Assembly: GCA_029204225.1 (NCBI GenBank)
Contig: CM055095.1
Span: 52,053,836 to 52,117,835 of the forward strand
DNA length: 64,000 nt
Reading direction: 5' to 3'
DNA from: Diphasiastrum complanatum
Lineage: Eukaryota; Streptophyta; Lycopodiopsida; Lycopodiales; Lycopodiaceae
The notes under the pieces are model-generated. The model did not search any database. It saw only the letters and a list, made by a program, of their open reading frames with translations, and had not been told where the DNA came from. The position numbers and the translations under genes are program-made. Shown piece after piece: positions 33,591 through 44,517 of this stretch; the stretch's first letter is position 1; each line of letters opens with the position of its first letter.

Positions 33591-34208
33591 TATCGCAAGA
33601 ACTTTGACCAGGAGCTATTCAACATCCCCTATAAAAAACTGCCGATTGAACTATTCCAGACTCACTATAGTTGAAAACGAAGAAAGTCTATCTTGGAGAA
33701 TGCACCTTTAATAAAACACTTCCCAAGAGGTGTCTCAGAACTATGTTCTGAAGAGCTATCAAACTGAAGAGTCTAAGACTTCTACTTTCTTGTATTGCTG
33801 GCACAAAACTCTTGCTTCTATGCTGAGATTGTCATCAAGTCTGGACATGTCATACTGATTCGAAACTCTTCCGTCTAGACTTGAGATGTCAAATATCCGA
33901 CTATTGCAAGAACTCTGACCAGGAGTTATTCAGCATCCCCTATAAATATCGCATGTTGATCTGTTCCAGACTAACTATAGATGACTGCGAAGGAAGACCA
34001 ACTTGGGGAATGCACCTTAAAGAATAAAACACTTCCTGAGAGGAGTCTCATAACTATGTGTTGAATAGCTATCAAACTAAAGAGTCTAAGGCTTATGCTT
34101 TCTTGTATTGGTGGCTCGAAACTCTTACTTCTATGATGTGATTGTCATCAAGTCTGGACAGGTCATGCTGATTCTAAACTCTTCCATCTAGAGATGTCAA
34201 ATATCCGA
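33591..34208. repeat. Tandem duplication, two units of about 310 bp
   Basis: 33591-33901 and 33902-34208 are collinear throughout (TATYGCAAGAACT.TGACCAGGAG... to ...GAGATGTCAAATATCCGA) with roughly one difference in ten bases. No ORF is conserved between the copies. Confidence 0.92.
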
Positions 34209-34659
34209 TCAAACCCGAGCTTCGAAAAGAAACGATTGACGCTCAGCCGCTCCTCCACCGCCTCCTCAAAAATTAAATCGTATTTTTATGGATACATAAC
34301 ATTTCTAGAGTATGTTATTGCTTCTCCCCATCATCATTTTATAGCTATGTGCTTGACTAGTGCCATATGTATATATTATGTGTATATATGCATACACGGG
34401 CATATACAAAAGCTAATTTTTGAGAATATATGAAAAAGTTATGGCCTTATGGGCCAACTATAACTTTATAGTACATAGGAGAAACTTAATCTTGAGAACC
34501 AAAAATATTTACACAAAAATTATAGGATAAAGTCATGTGGAGAGGCTTTACGATCTTTGGGGCACTACTCTGAGGTGGTAGCTTGAGCCTTGAAGCACAC
34601 CCTTGGGCCAATGGGACTAAACACATACATTTTACCCTAAGTAAACACATACATACATG

Positions 34660-36045
34660 TGGCGAGGCTTCCATGTGCGTAATGAATACCTTGTGACTAT
34701 TATGCCCATTTTTTGAACATATTAAAAAGTAAAATATATAGGTACTTTTTTCAAACGGAGGTGCTGTGCTTTCTACCCTACGTGTCAGTACAACTGCCAT
34801 GTGGCACGTCCACAATGCTCAGTCAAAGTCAAATTGCTTATTATGCTTCATAATGTACATGTGAAAAAAGTCAAGGTACCCCTTACACAATGGAATGTGT
34901 CGGCGGCCAGAGGACATCCTGCCCAGTTCGACTTTTCAAAAAAATTTAGGCTCGATCCCCGAGCTTAAATTTTTTTGGAAAGCCGAGCAAAATGTCTTTT
35001 GCCCGCCACGTTCCATAATATGTAATGGATACCTTATGCATATTATGCCCATTTTTAGACAAATTAAAAAGCAGAAAATATGTGTATTTTGAAAGGCATA
35101 TTTTGCACTTTCTTGTTATGCCTGTATGTGCCCGTCTGTAAGACATCCATACGATTGCCACATGGCGCATTTGTAATGGTCAATCAAAGTCAAATTGCCT
35201 ATTATGCTTCGTAATGTACTTGTGAAAAAATTTCAAATATCCATTATGCAATGGAAGGAGCTGGGCATAGGCCATTCTACCCTAATTTTTTTTGGAAAGC
35301 CGAACCGGGCATAATGGGCTGTGCCCGGGTCGTTCCATAATAGGTAATGGATTTTTGGTGACTATTCTGTTCGTTTCTGAACAGATTAAAAAGCAGAATA
35401 GTCACCTGTTTTTTCTTTTTTTAAATTTAGTGCAAATTCTGCCTGCGTCTGCCACGTGGCAGCATTGGATTGGTCTCAAATTTTTTAGTGCTGATTCTGC
35501 TTGCGCCTGCCACATGGCAGCAAAGGATTGGTTTGAAAAGGGTCCAAAAATCCATTACGCAATGAAAGGGGCCGGACAGAGGCTATTCTGCCCGATAAGG
35601 ATTTCCAAAAAAAATTTAGGCCAGGCCCACAGAATGGCCTCTGCCCGGCCCCTTCCATAATACGTAATGGATTCTTTGTGCTGATTACGCCCAATTTTTG
35701 GGCTTTTTAAAAAGCATAAAATGTCACTGGATTTTTTTAAAAAAATTTCAAAATTCTAAAGCACATTCCAAACGCGCGTCAGACTGTGCACGTCAGACTG
35801 CCACATGGAAGTTTCTCATTGGTCCAAACAAACCCACACTGCTGATTATGCTTTGTAAATGGCATGTGGAAAAGTCAAAGACTCCATTACGCAATGGAAT
35901 GAGCCGGGCACAGGCCATTCTGCCCAGTTCGGCTTTCCAAAAAAATTTAGGCTCGGCCCCTCCAGGCGTCGCCCAAATTTTTTTGAAAATCCTTACCGGG
36001 CAGAATGGCATGTGCCCGGCTCCTTCCATAATACATAATGCCTTG
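34660..36045. repeat. Array of four large imperfect hairpins in a diverged tandem repeat
   Basis: Hairpins lie at 34881-35028, 35241-35350, 35552-35670 and 35883-36040. Each starts CCATTA.GCAATG.AA.G...CCGG.CA.AGGC.ATTCTGCCC and ends with its complement ...GGGCAGAATGGC...TGCCCGG..C.TTCCATAATA.GTAATGG. Conserved linkers separate them: ATTATGC.CATTTTT...AAAAAGCA.AA, CTGCCACRTGG, ATTGGTC and GCTTATTATGCTTCGTAATGT. A partial linker precedes the first. No ORF runs through. Confidence 0.88.
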
Positions 36046-38404
36046 TCTTCAGATTTTGGGCAAAACAAAATACCCTTTCTAATCTAAGGTCATATTTGGG
36101 GCAGACGAGTGAGGACCGTCAGATTTGGGGTCCAAGGATCGATGGCTCAGGGCTCATTGTACCAACGGGATGTTTTCCATTTGAGATTTTCGTGAATCGT
36201 GAGGTAAGCTTGGCCGCGGCGGCTCTCTCCTCTTTCATCCATTATCGTCCGTCGACTTCGTATTTGTTTATCTCCATCAGATCAGATGCAGTCGATCGAT
36301 CCTCTCAAGTTTCCAGCCGTTCTCGCCACCTACAGCCGCTGCTTGTTTCATGATCCCACTGTTGCAGTTGTTATAGCAAAATGATTTACAGGCAGCAGGA
36401 TGCATCTACATTTGGATCGTAGCATTCAGTTTTTTCTAGGATCTGGATTCTGCAAACTAATCGTGTTGCTTGGTTATTGTTTCTTTTTCTTTCATCGTGT
36501 AGGTGTTTAGGATCCTCGTTTGTCCGCAGATCTCAAATCCTTGTCACATTGTCCGTGTCATGTCAAAGATATCTCAGAACAACATGCTTTAGACAGTAAC
36601 TGTTGATGTGGAATAAAATCAGCCCCAGTCTTCATAGAAAGAGATATTTGCTCCATGTGAAGCACCCTACAATCGTGATCAGGAGCCTCTTCTTTTGATA
36701 TCCATATGCATTTATCAGAGACGATTGTGTTAGATCGAAGCATTCAAAACAACTTCAAAAGCCGGAGTTTCTGATCTCGATTCCCTTTGGTGCCATTCTA
36801 CCTCCGAGACAACCACTAAGTTCGTTATGCTACTTCGAAGCACCAGTGCTTTAGCAGATTATTCCAGAACCAGCGTGCTCAGCGTGTTCAGCCTCTTCTT
36901 CTATATAAGTTTTGTGAAACGGATTATCGTTTTGTGCGTCCCAAAGATCATTTTGCGATTTCGACCGTGTATTTTTTGATGAGCTATCTTTGTATGATTA
37001 GAAGTGGCGACTTTCATGTAGACTGAGCAAGAAAAGTTGATACTTGTTGGTCAACTCTGATCTCAAATCGTTACTTATGTCATGACGGTTGTTTCTGAGT
37101 ATTCTTGAAAGTACTGCAAAGCACCTATCAGTTATTGCACGATTTGTATCTAGGCTGTGTTTGAGTTTTGAAGTACTTTCAGCAGCCGAAACTTAACTGA
37201 GCTTCTGTTTTCTGGACAACGCGCAGAGTTCCATCCATGCTGATAACTTTGTATCAAGCACGGCCACTCTTTGCGCATATTTTAAGAATGGAGGCTATAT
37301 TCTCTTCATTTTGCAAATTGGCGCAATATGAATTTCAGCCTCGGCGCAACATTTCTTAAACTGAGTTATGCTCCTAATCTCTAGTCTAGCAATCTCACAT
37401 AATATCAGAGCAGTGAACATCTTTTAGAACTCGACTGTAGCAGCAAATACTCCAGATAAGTACTGGCGTATGCACCCGACTTGACATGTAATTATTTCAA
37501 ATTAACAAGTCTAGGAGCGATATTACTTCTATCGTATCCTTTTATGGCTTTAAGATTCGATTCTCAACTTAACACAAATTCTTCATCATATTTAAGTGTA
37601 TTTTCAGTATGAGTGCTCTGAATCGTTGTATAGATCTGTGTGTTCTTTGTCAGTCGTTGGCTTTAAAGTGACAGGTCCCCATGCAAGTACAAGAGATTGG
37701 ATCTCTTCATGGCAGAAATATATTCTAACAAAGTGAATAAGGAGTAAAGGAGCACATGTTGCAAAGATAGCAAGAATAGAGAGAGAAGCATCTACATGCC
37801 ATTATAAATAAATAGTTCGTACCTGGAAGAGACTTGTACTACCCTCTAACACGCTCATACTGCTGCTTTATATTGCATATCCCTCCTAAATGAGTGAATG
37901 ACTGAGCAGATAATAAAATACAGCAAGAATGGATCGATGAGAACAAGTAGCCAGTGACTTACACAAGGAACTTTTGGAAAAATGTCAAATTTCCTAGTTT
38001 CACACGATTTTTCTTAGTTAAAATGTCCAAGCTTTTTTCTTAGTTAAAAAATGCATGTGCATCAATTGCATCTAGGGAAACAGCTTTTCTCCTAGTTAAA
38101 AAGTGCATGTGCATCAATTGCATCTAGGGAATACCTTATTTTCTTAGATACATTTCTACCATTTTTAAATTAAATTTTTTTTTCCTAGTTACAAAATGTA
38201 TGTGTCTCAAATTTCATATAGGAAATCATCTTATTTCCAATATACATTTTAAATTATAAATTAGTTTTCTTACATATTATAGCCTCCCACTCATATTTCC
38301 TATCCTCGTTAACATTAATTGGTGATAGGCCAGTATTTTTTTTTACCATCTTTATAACATGGGCATCGACACTAACATTTCATTAGTCCCCTATAGCAAT
38401 TAAC
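36046..38404. other. Less repetitive stretch; possible untranslated exon, no gene supported
   Basis: 36.10-36.35 kb is more GC-rich than its surroundings and contains GTGAG|GTAAGC, a fair donor. This might be a 5' untranslated exon or promoter, but no coding exon could be linked to it. A 53-bp unit (GTTAAAAARTGCATGTGCATCAATTGCATCTAGGGAA) is repeated in tandem at 38041-38135. Confidence 0.35.
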
Positions 38405-39089
38405 ATGTTCATTGATTGTATGTTCAGAAATTTTAGAACTGAACATTGTTCAACATCGATGGATAAGCCTGCTTCCAGCAGAACAACTATTATGGCCAAA
38501 AGTAAGAGGGGTGGTGCACCTGCCCTTCCTGCCAACAATGCTTCATCCTCTTCATCTACCTCATCTTTTTCTTCCATTTTAGACCTGTCCATCGCACCTA
38601 TCTTCGATCCACCTTCACCTTCACCTTTCATTCCAGTTGCAATCCCTATATCTCCGTCAGATCTTATTCTTGATAATAGTGAATCCATTATAGCCGATCC
38701 TTTGACCCCGAATACCCCAGAAGAAGAATTACCTTTGCCTCCAGCCTTTATGATCGTTGTCATTCGTGCAGATCAGTTACGTTCCTATGAATATCTCAAT
38801 GACCATCGGAAAAAACTTCTGAGTCAGAGGTATTACGAACTCCCATGATGCTATTGGTGAAGCTAAAAAGTTTCTTATTGCATGGCAACCTAAGAAAGAT
38901 CCAGATACTATTGTTATACGCTTTGCATTTGCCACTGGTCGTCATGAAGCGTTAGGGGAAGAGATCTACACTGCGGGGCACCACGATATACCTGGATGAA
39001 GACCTTACTTTCAGTCAGGTTCAAGAACAAAAAAAAGCAAAACAGGAGGCTCTAACGAATGGAAAGTGGGTGATCTACAGGGATGGTAT
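38405..39089 (+). pseudogene. Unidentified coding relic split by Copia B
   Basis: The first frame (to 38848) is Ser/Pro-rich with an acidic segment. The reading then shifts at about 38840 to ...AIGEAKKFLIAWQPKKDPDTIVIRFAF...ALGEEIYT, and again near 38975 to RGTTIYLDEDLTFSQV...NGKWVIYRDG. The last block, G..IYLDEDLT...GKW..YRDG, recalls the C-terminal end of L1-type LINE ORF1-like proteins; I hold this weakly. Copia B is inserted in the GGT AT. codons at the end. Beyond the 3' target copy the frame closes within a few codons (about 44527). Confidence 0.5.
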
Positions 39090-39731
39090 TGTGAGAGATT
39101 TCAACTAGTTTAGTCTAGTTTAGTCATATTTTGGTAAATTGTTAATAAGAAGCCAAAACTCATTTTAGACTTTTTGAAGTTATATTAGTTTAAAATACAT
39201 TCAATAAACACTTTTTGCAAAGTGTGGGAAAGTTGGTAGTCAAGTTTGAGAAAGATTCAACTTTGAACTTTGGGTACATTGAATCTAGACCCAAAAATAG
39301 TAGGGTTTACATTTTGGAGGGAAAGCCAAGTGGCCAAATAAGGTTTGGACACTCTATAAAAGGATGTAACTCGTGGAGAGACACATCTTCTCTCTTTTCT
39401 CTCTCATTTCATCATTATACATGGTACTCTTTGGTTCTATTACTCATTGGTGCACTATATTGGTGTTATCTTGCAATCTTGTGTGTAGAATGCTCATATT
39501 TTGTTATTTTCGGTTTCACAAGTATAAAATACAGTAGGGTACTGTAATTGTACGGACAACAAACATATTTTATGTTTTGGTTCATGTTTGATCAATATCT
39601 CTTATAGTTTGTATCTCATTTTGTATGTAGATGCTGATTTTTCTACATTGGCAAGATTGTTGGTTTGCTCCTTATTGTAATCAAAGATTAGGGACATGGA
39701 TTGGATCTTGAATGATCTGAAATCCTTCACA
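39090..39731 (+). repeat. 5' LTR of Copia B (642 bp)
   Basis: Begins TGTGA and ends TCACA, a 5-bp inverted pair. Contains TATAAAAG at 39355-39362. Confidence 0.95.
39355..39362 (+). promoter_or_regulatory. TATA box of Copia B 5' LTR
   Basis: CTCTATAAAAGGATG context, also intact in the 3' LTR (44137-44144). Transcription would start about 30 bases downstream. Confidence 0.8.
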
Positions 39732-39743
39732 TGGTATCAGAGC
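39732..39743 (+). promoter_or_regulatory. Primer binding site of Copia B
   Basis: TGGTATCAGAGC immediately follows the LTR: a perfect 12-base iMet-tRNA type site. Confidence 0.96.
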
Positions 39744-40300
39744 TATTGTGTTTCAGGTTATGAAAGGATCAGCCATTTTTAGCAACAAGAGTTACCAATG
39801 CTAGAGCATGCTAAATTGATTTCTACTCAAAAATCAACATTTTTGCATGTGTAGAATTGATCTTTTGTAGGCCAAACTCAATATAGGATTATATATTTAA
39901 TCAATTCTGATTTCACACTTGGTTTACTAGAATTAGATGACTTTTGGTGCATTAGGAAGGTCCCAAGTTTCTAGAAATTGCATGTAGAATTCGAGATATT
40001 CAATTTTTTGTGATTTTGTCAAAACCCTAACTTTGATTGGATCTCTAGTTTGTGAGATTACTGAACTTCATTTGAGTGTGTTTCAATCTTAGGAAATGGC
40101 AAGAATAATTAGATTGAGGATAGATCAAAGGTCGATCAAGATTTCAGTATTCTATGTGTTGATTTTCTAGTTAGAAGTGCTAGAAAAGATTCGAGAGGTT
40201 CCATATCTTTTTTATTTCTTCTTGAGTTCATTTGTTGACATTCAAGAGAGTGCTCTGTGCATTGGAATAGGTTGAAAGAAGAAGATCATGTCACTTCAAC

Positions 40301-41169
40301 ATGGCTACAAGTGGAGGCTTTATGTTGGAGAGCAATGATAGGCTTACCTCAATCAACTATTCTACTTGGAAGGTGAGGATGGAATCCTTATTAGAGATGA
40401 ATGAGTTGATGAAGATTGTTGCAGGTGCGGAGGAGAGGCCTCAAGCACCTCAAGATCAAGTGAGGTATGACAAGAGAGCAAAGAAAGCTCTACACATGAT
40501 TAAGATGAATGTTACCAATGAACTTCTCAAGGAGATTGGTAAGTGCACATCATCTTTGAGGCTTGGGAACCTTTGAAGAAGCTTTATGAATCCAAGTCTA
40601 CATCAAGAGTGCTTACTCTTAGGAGGCAAATCTTGCAAAGTTTGCAAAAGAAGGAAGAGAGTACTCATGCTTTTGTTTTAAGGGTTAAGGCATTCAATGA
40701 TGAATTAGCATGTGTTGATGAAAGCATTAAGGAGGTAGAACTTGTTCAAGTTATACTTAATGGCTTGTTGGATGATCATGCTAATCTTGTTCAAAGTTTT
40801 GTTATTCAAAAGACTTTGCCAAGTATTGTGGATTTGCAAGAGATCTTGGTGAATGAGGAGTATAGGCTTCAATTAAGTGGAGGTGGATCTACATCGACAT
40901 CTCATTATAAAGAGGATGCTATGTTCATCAAAGGCAAGTTCAAGGGCAAAGGCAAAGGCAAGTGGTCTAAAGGTCAAGATCAAGGTGAGACTTCCTCTTT
41001 TGGCAAAAAGAAAGATAAGTCTAAGTTGAAATGCTTTTATTGTGAAATCAAAGGGCATTTTGCAAATGAATGTTTGAAGAAGCAAAGAGATGAAGGTAGC
41101 AAGCAAATCAACTTTACTACTAATGATGAGGGTCTAGGTGGTAGTGATTCTCTTTTGATGTGTTCTTGA
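40301..41169 (+). pseudogene. Copia B gag
   Basis: The ATG at 40301 begins a UBN2-type capsid (INYSTWKVRMESLLEMNELM, then KKALHMIKMNVTNELLKEIGKC). One frameshift near 40550 moves the reading to the frame 40543-41169 (EAWEPLKKLYESKSTSRVLTL, ELVQVILNGL, a basic GKFKGKGKGK stretch and the zinc knuckle CFYCEIKGHFANEC). Apart from the shift it is well preserved, and the zinc ligands C-C-H-C are all present. The usual length is about 280 residues. Confidence 0.9.
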
Positions 41170-41189
41170 AGTCCAATATCAAGTGAAGG

Positions 41190-41618
41190 TGACAAAGATT
41201 CATGGTGGATTGATATGGAGCTAGTTCACACATCACTAGTCACAAGGAGTTCTTTACTTCTTTGGTCACTTATGATGGAGCCAAGAAAGCAATTCACATG
41301 GCCAATGGTGGTGAGTGTGTGATTGAAGATATTGGTTCAATTCCTATTTGTCTCTCTACTAATAGGAAAGCAAGAATTGATGGTGTTCTTTACATTCCTT
41401 CACTTTCAAAGAATTTGCTAAGTGTTGATCAAATGATAGAGAAAGGATACATGGTAAAGTTTGGTGGTGATGCTTGTTTCATTACAAAGGAAGAAATCTT
41501 GGTTGCTAGGGGCAATAGACAAGGTAGACTTTTCAAGCTTGATGCTTTTGTTATGGCTAACAAAAAGGATGGAATGGAAAAAGGAGATTTGTCTCAACTT
41601 TCCAAAATTACCTTTTAG
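41190..41618 (+). pseudogene. Copia B protease to GAG_pre-integrase region
   Basis: The WWID of the protease is followed by a small deletion at about 41213, so the catalytic D-S/T-G triplet is lost and GASSHITSHKEFF continues in another frame. From 41262 the frame is open: VTYDGAKKAI.MANG, VLYIPSLSKNLLSV, a GGDACFI strand and GRLFKLD. The expected LWH.RLGH motif does not follow; the frame stops at 41618. Confidence 0.88.
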
Positions 41619-41623
41619 CATCA

Positions 41624-42237
41624 ATAAGATTGGTGGATCTTATGCAAAGTCTAAAAAGCTTCCTTATGCTAGATCTAGGTCAAGATCTAATATGCTTCTT
41701 GGAGATGTTCATCTTTGTGCTAACTTGGCTAGTCTTGAGGATAATGATGGTATTTCAATGGTTCTTCATGGCAAGTGCAAGCATGCAAAAGGTAGGGAAA
41801 GAGCTAACTTCATCAATGGAGGTGAAGGTTCTTCCTTGGAAAAGATTGTTGTTAATGATTTCTTTGATCATATGTCAAAAGATGTTGCTAGGTGCATGCA
41901 TGAAGGAGGTGGTTCTTCTACATTACTTTGTGATGAGTCCAAGAAAGTCATTTTTGCATTAAGAGGAGTCACATGTCTTCATAAAGAAAGTAGATCAAAT
42001 GGTTCTATCAAGAGACTTGGTGAGGGAGATAGTCACAAGTCAAGAAAAAGAGAAGTATGTGAAGAGTTCAAAGTAGGATGTACTTTGAATGATGTCATTG
42101 TGAATGATAGTGAGGAAGAGTCATTATCATATGAGTCATTACCTAAATCGTTGAGTAGAAGTTCTTGTTTGAAAAAAAAAGAGTACTTTAATCATCCTTA
42201 TGTTGAAGGTACTAATCATTTTTTTCATGGCTTCTAA
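41624..42237 (+). CDS. Open stretch of unknown function where Copia integrase should be
   Basis: Frame continuing the ORF 41461-42237. About 200 codons without a stop, rich in Ser, Lys and Glu (for example LPYARSRSRSNMLLGDVHLC, GEGSSLEKIVVNDFFDHMSK, VNDSEEESLSYESLPKSLSR). I see no zinc-binding HHCC or DD35E residues and recognise no family. It could be captured host sequence, a strongly diverged integrase relic or chance. The start codon is not defined. Confidence 0.35.
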
Positions 42238-42399
42238 TGTCTTTGAGGTTTCTACTTCTTACGATGCAATCATTAAGAGGGAGTCTTGTGAAGGAAAGAG
42301 CAATGGAAGATTGGTTCTTGGGAAGATCCAAGGCACGGATCTCACATCTCTTCATCAAGTCAAAGGATTCTATGATTACAAATTGATCAGTCATGATCA

Positions 42400-42700
42400 A
42401 GATGGCAAAAGGTTGGCTGGAGAAGACTACATGGAACAAATCGAGAGGCAATTTCTTCAAGGCAAGGGAGATCTCATTGGGGAGCTTATTAAGGGATTTT
42501 ATGGGCTCAAGAAGGCTGGATTTATTAGGTTTGATACTCATCTTCACCTACTCTACTTCATGTTGGATGGAAAATTTTGAAATCTATCTTTTGATTTATG
42601 ATGGTGACATTGGTGACATTGTTTGCACTAACCTTTGTGAAAGATCAAGATCAAGCATTGATGAGATCTTGTTGAATCTAGATCATATGTTTGAGAGGGA
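42400..42700 (+). pseudogene. Faint reverse transcriptase remnant in Copia B
   Basis: In frame 42200-42580 one reads EDYMEQIERQFLQGKGDLIGELIKGFYGLKKA, in pattern like LEEEIYMEQPEGF..KGKE.LVCKL.KSLYGLKQA of Copia RT. After a frame change, FEIYLLIYDGD sits where ..ILLLYVDD.. belongs, then ID.IL..LDHMFERE. The catalytic YVDD is replaced by YDGD, so it cannot work. Confidence 0.6.
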
Positions 42701-43013
42701 GTATTTCCAGAGGGTCAATTCTGAAGATATTCATATCTTTGATATCTTTGATGATCAAGAGAAAGGTAAGCAAGTGGAAGTGACTCATTTTGCTTTACTT
42801 ACATGTTTTGGAAAAAAAAATTTGTGTAGATGATGCTATGCAAGTAGATATTGGTTCTCATGGTTTTCATACTGGAAAAGCAAGTAATGAATCTGAAAAA
42901 CAAAGTTTGTTCAATGACTTTGACAGTCAAGAAGAAGATCAAGAGGTTGGTCTCAAAGGGCTTCAACAACACAAAAGGAGAGCATCAAAGGAGAGGTAAT
43001 TGGCAAAGATGTT

Positions 43014-43853
43014 ATGGACCTGTTTTTGCATCTTATTGCAGACTCAAGTAAGGTCAAAGGAGCAACAAGGAAGTGTTGTTCAAGTTTACTTTACTTGTTC
43101 TATCGCATGTTTGAGCTATTTCATGTGGATGTGTGCAAATTGTCAAGGTATGGACAAACTAGCTACATTGTCTTACAATATCTTATTGTTGCAGTTGTAC
43201 TAGCATTCTTGGCTGGTTTTGCTGATGGAAATGAAGCTATTGGAGGCTCATTAAATCACTCATCCATGATCAATTTCTCAAGTTCTGAGCTACTTGATGT
43301 TAATGTTTGGAGATTGTCATTTTTTGGTGAATTCATGGTCATTTTTTTGTGTCAAGAAGATCTTGAAGATGGACTAGTGCAACCTACTTGGTTTATGGAC
43401 TCATGTGGTGCTGGATTTGCATCATTTACGTACTCACCTACTCATGGATTTCCAAAGTTTGATGGTTTCTTGTGGCAAGATGGAGATGGAGGCTCATTCA
43501 TGGAGTTTTATGGTGGAGACATATCAAGAAAGGACAAAGTTGGAGGAGACAAGCAAGCAAATGGTCACCACTCACATTTATTGTTTGGTTGCTGTAATTT
43601 TCCAAAAAGTTCAAAGTTTGAAACATGGAGGAATCATTTCATTCACATTCTATTTGGTTCTTCATGTTCTAGTTATATCTTGATGTGTAAAATTGATGTA
43701 AGAAATAGTGAAGCATCCAATTTGGACAATATTCTCTATAACAATTATGAAAGATACTTTAGAACCTTAGAAAGGAGATCTATACTTAGGATGGAGATCA
43801 TTCTAAAGTTGGATCAAAGTTCTACTGTCAAAACTATGCCAAACCTACTTTAA
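43014..43853 (+). CDS. 279-codon ORF of unknown function before the Copia B polypurine tract
   Basis: An unbroken frame that ends eight bases before the 3' LTR. It has a hydrophobic segment YIVLQYLIVAVVLAFLAGFA at about residues 50-69 and a stretch with several Cys, Trp and His, and ends ...LKLDQSSTVKTMPNLL. Its position is that of RNase H in a normal Copia, but I cannot see the D-E-D-D residues. It may be an RNase H-region descendant or captured sequence. Low confidence that it is translated. Confidence 0.35.
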   Translation: MDLFLHLIADSSKVKGATRKCCSSLLYLFYRMFELFHVDVCKLSRYGQTSYIVLQYLIVAVVLAFLAGFADGNEAIGGSLNHSSMINFSSSELLDVNVWRLSFFGEFMVIFLCQEDLEDGLVQPTWFMDSCGAGFASFTYSPTHGFPKFDGFLWQDGDGGSFMEFYGGDISRKDKVGGDKQANGHHSHLLFGCCNFPKSSKFETWRNHFIHILFGSSCSSYILMCKIDVRNSEASNLDNILYNNYERYFRTLERRSILRMEIILKLDQSSTVKTMPNLL

Positions 43854-43860
43854 GAGGGAG

Positions 43861-44512
43861 TGCGAGAGATTTCAACTAGTTTAGTCTAGTTTAGTCATAT
43901 TTTGGTAAATTGTTAATAAGAGGCCAAAACTCATTTTAGACTTAGAGATAAACTTTTTGAGGTTATATTAGTTTAAAATACATTCAATAAGCACTTTTTA
44001 AAAGTGTGGAAAAGTTGGTAGTCGAGTTTGAGAGAGATTCAAATCTGAACTTTGGGTACATTGAATCTAGACCAAAAAATAGTAGGGTTTACATTTTGGA
44101 GGGAAAGCCAAGTGGCCAAATAGGGTTTGGACACTCTATAAAAGGATGTAACTCATGGAGAGACATCTTCTCTCTTCTCTCTCTCATTTCATCATTATAC
44201 ATGGTCCTCTTTGGGTTCTACTACTCATTGGTGCACTACCTTGGTGTTATCTTGCAATCTTGTGAGTAGAATGCTCATATTTTGCTATTTTCGATTTCAC
44301 ACGTGTGAAATACAGTAGGGTACTGTAATTGTACGGACAACAAACATATTTTATGTTTTGGTTCATGTTTGATCAATATCTCTGAGAGTTTGCAACTCAT
44401 TTTGTATGTGGATGCTGATTTTTCTACATTGGCAGGATTGTTGGTTTGCTCCTTATTGTAACCAAAGATCAGGGACATGGATTGGATCTTGAATGATCTG
44501 AAATCCTTCATA
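43861..44512 (+). repeat. 3' LTR of Copia B (652 bp)
   Basis: Starts TGCGAGAG after the purine tract and ends TTCATA before GGTAT. It retains a perfect ATTTCACACGTGTGAAAT palindrome at about 44294-44311 that is damaged in the 5' LTR. Confidence 0.94.
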
Positions 44513-44517
44513 GGTAT

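Larger units (their letters stand above)
39090..44512 (+). mobile_element. Copia B, 5.4 kb, both LTRs, target duplication GGTAT, atypical interior
   Basis: LTRs at 39090-39731 and 43861-44512; GGTAT at 39085-39089 and 44513-44517; primer binding site TGGTATCAGAGC at 39732; purine tract TTTAAGAGGGAG ending at 43860. The LTRs differ by about thirty substitutions and a short indel (roughly 5% by eye). Inside are a gag and protease region with frameshifts, no recognisable integrase, a faint RT remnant at 42.42-42.69 kb and two long open stretches of unknown nature. The ends look complete, but the coding capacity is not that of an autonomous Copia. Confidence 0.95.

Noticed and set aside
34895-36087. 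Several ORFs within the hairpin array
   Set aside because: Their residues follow the repeat units on both strands (for example repeats of FQKNLGS), as expected from inverted repeats rather than genes.
36096-36353. 85-codon ORF in the GC-richer stretch
   Set aside because: No domain, no second exon found; perhaps an untranslated exon at most.
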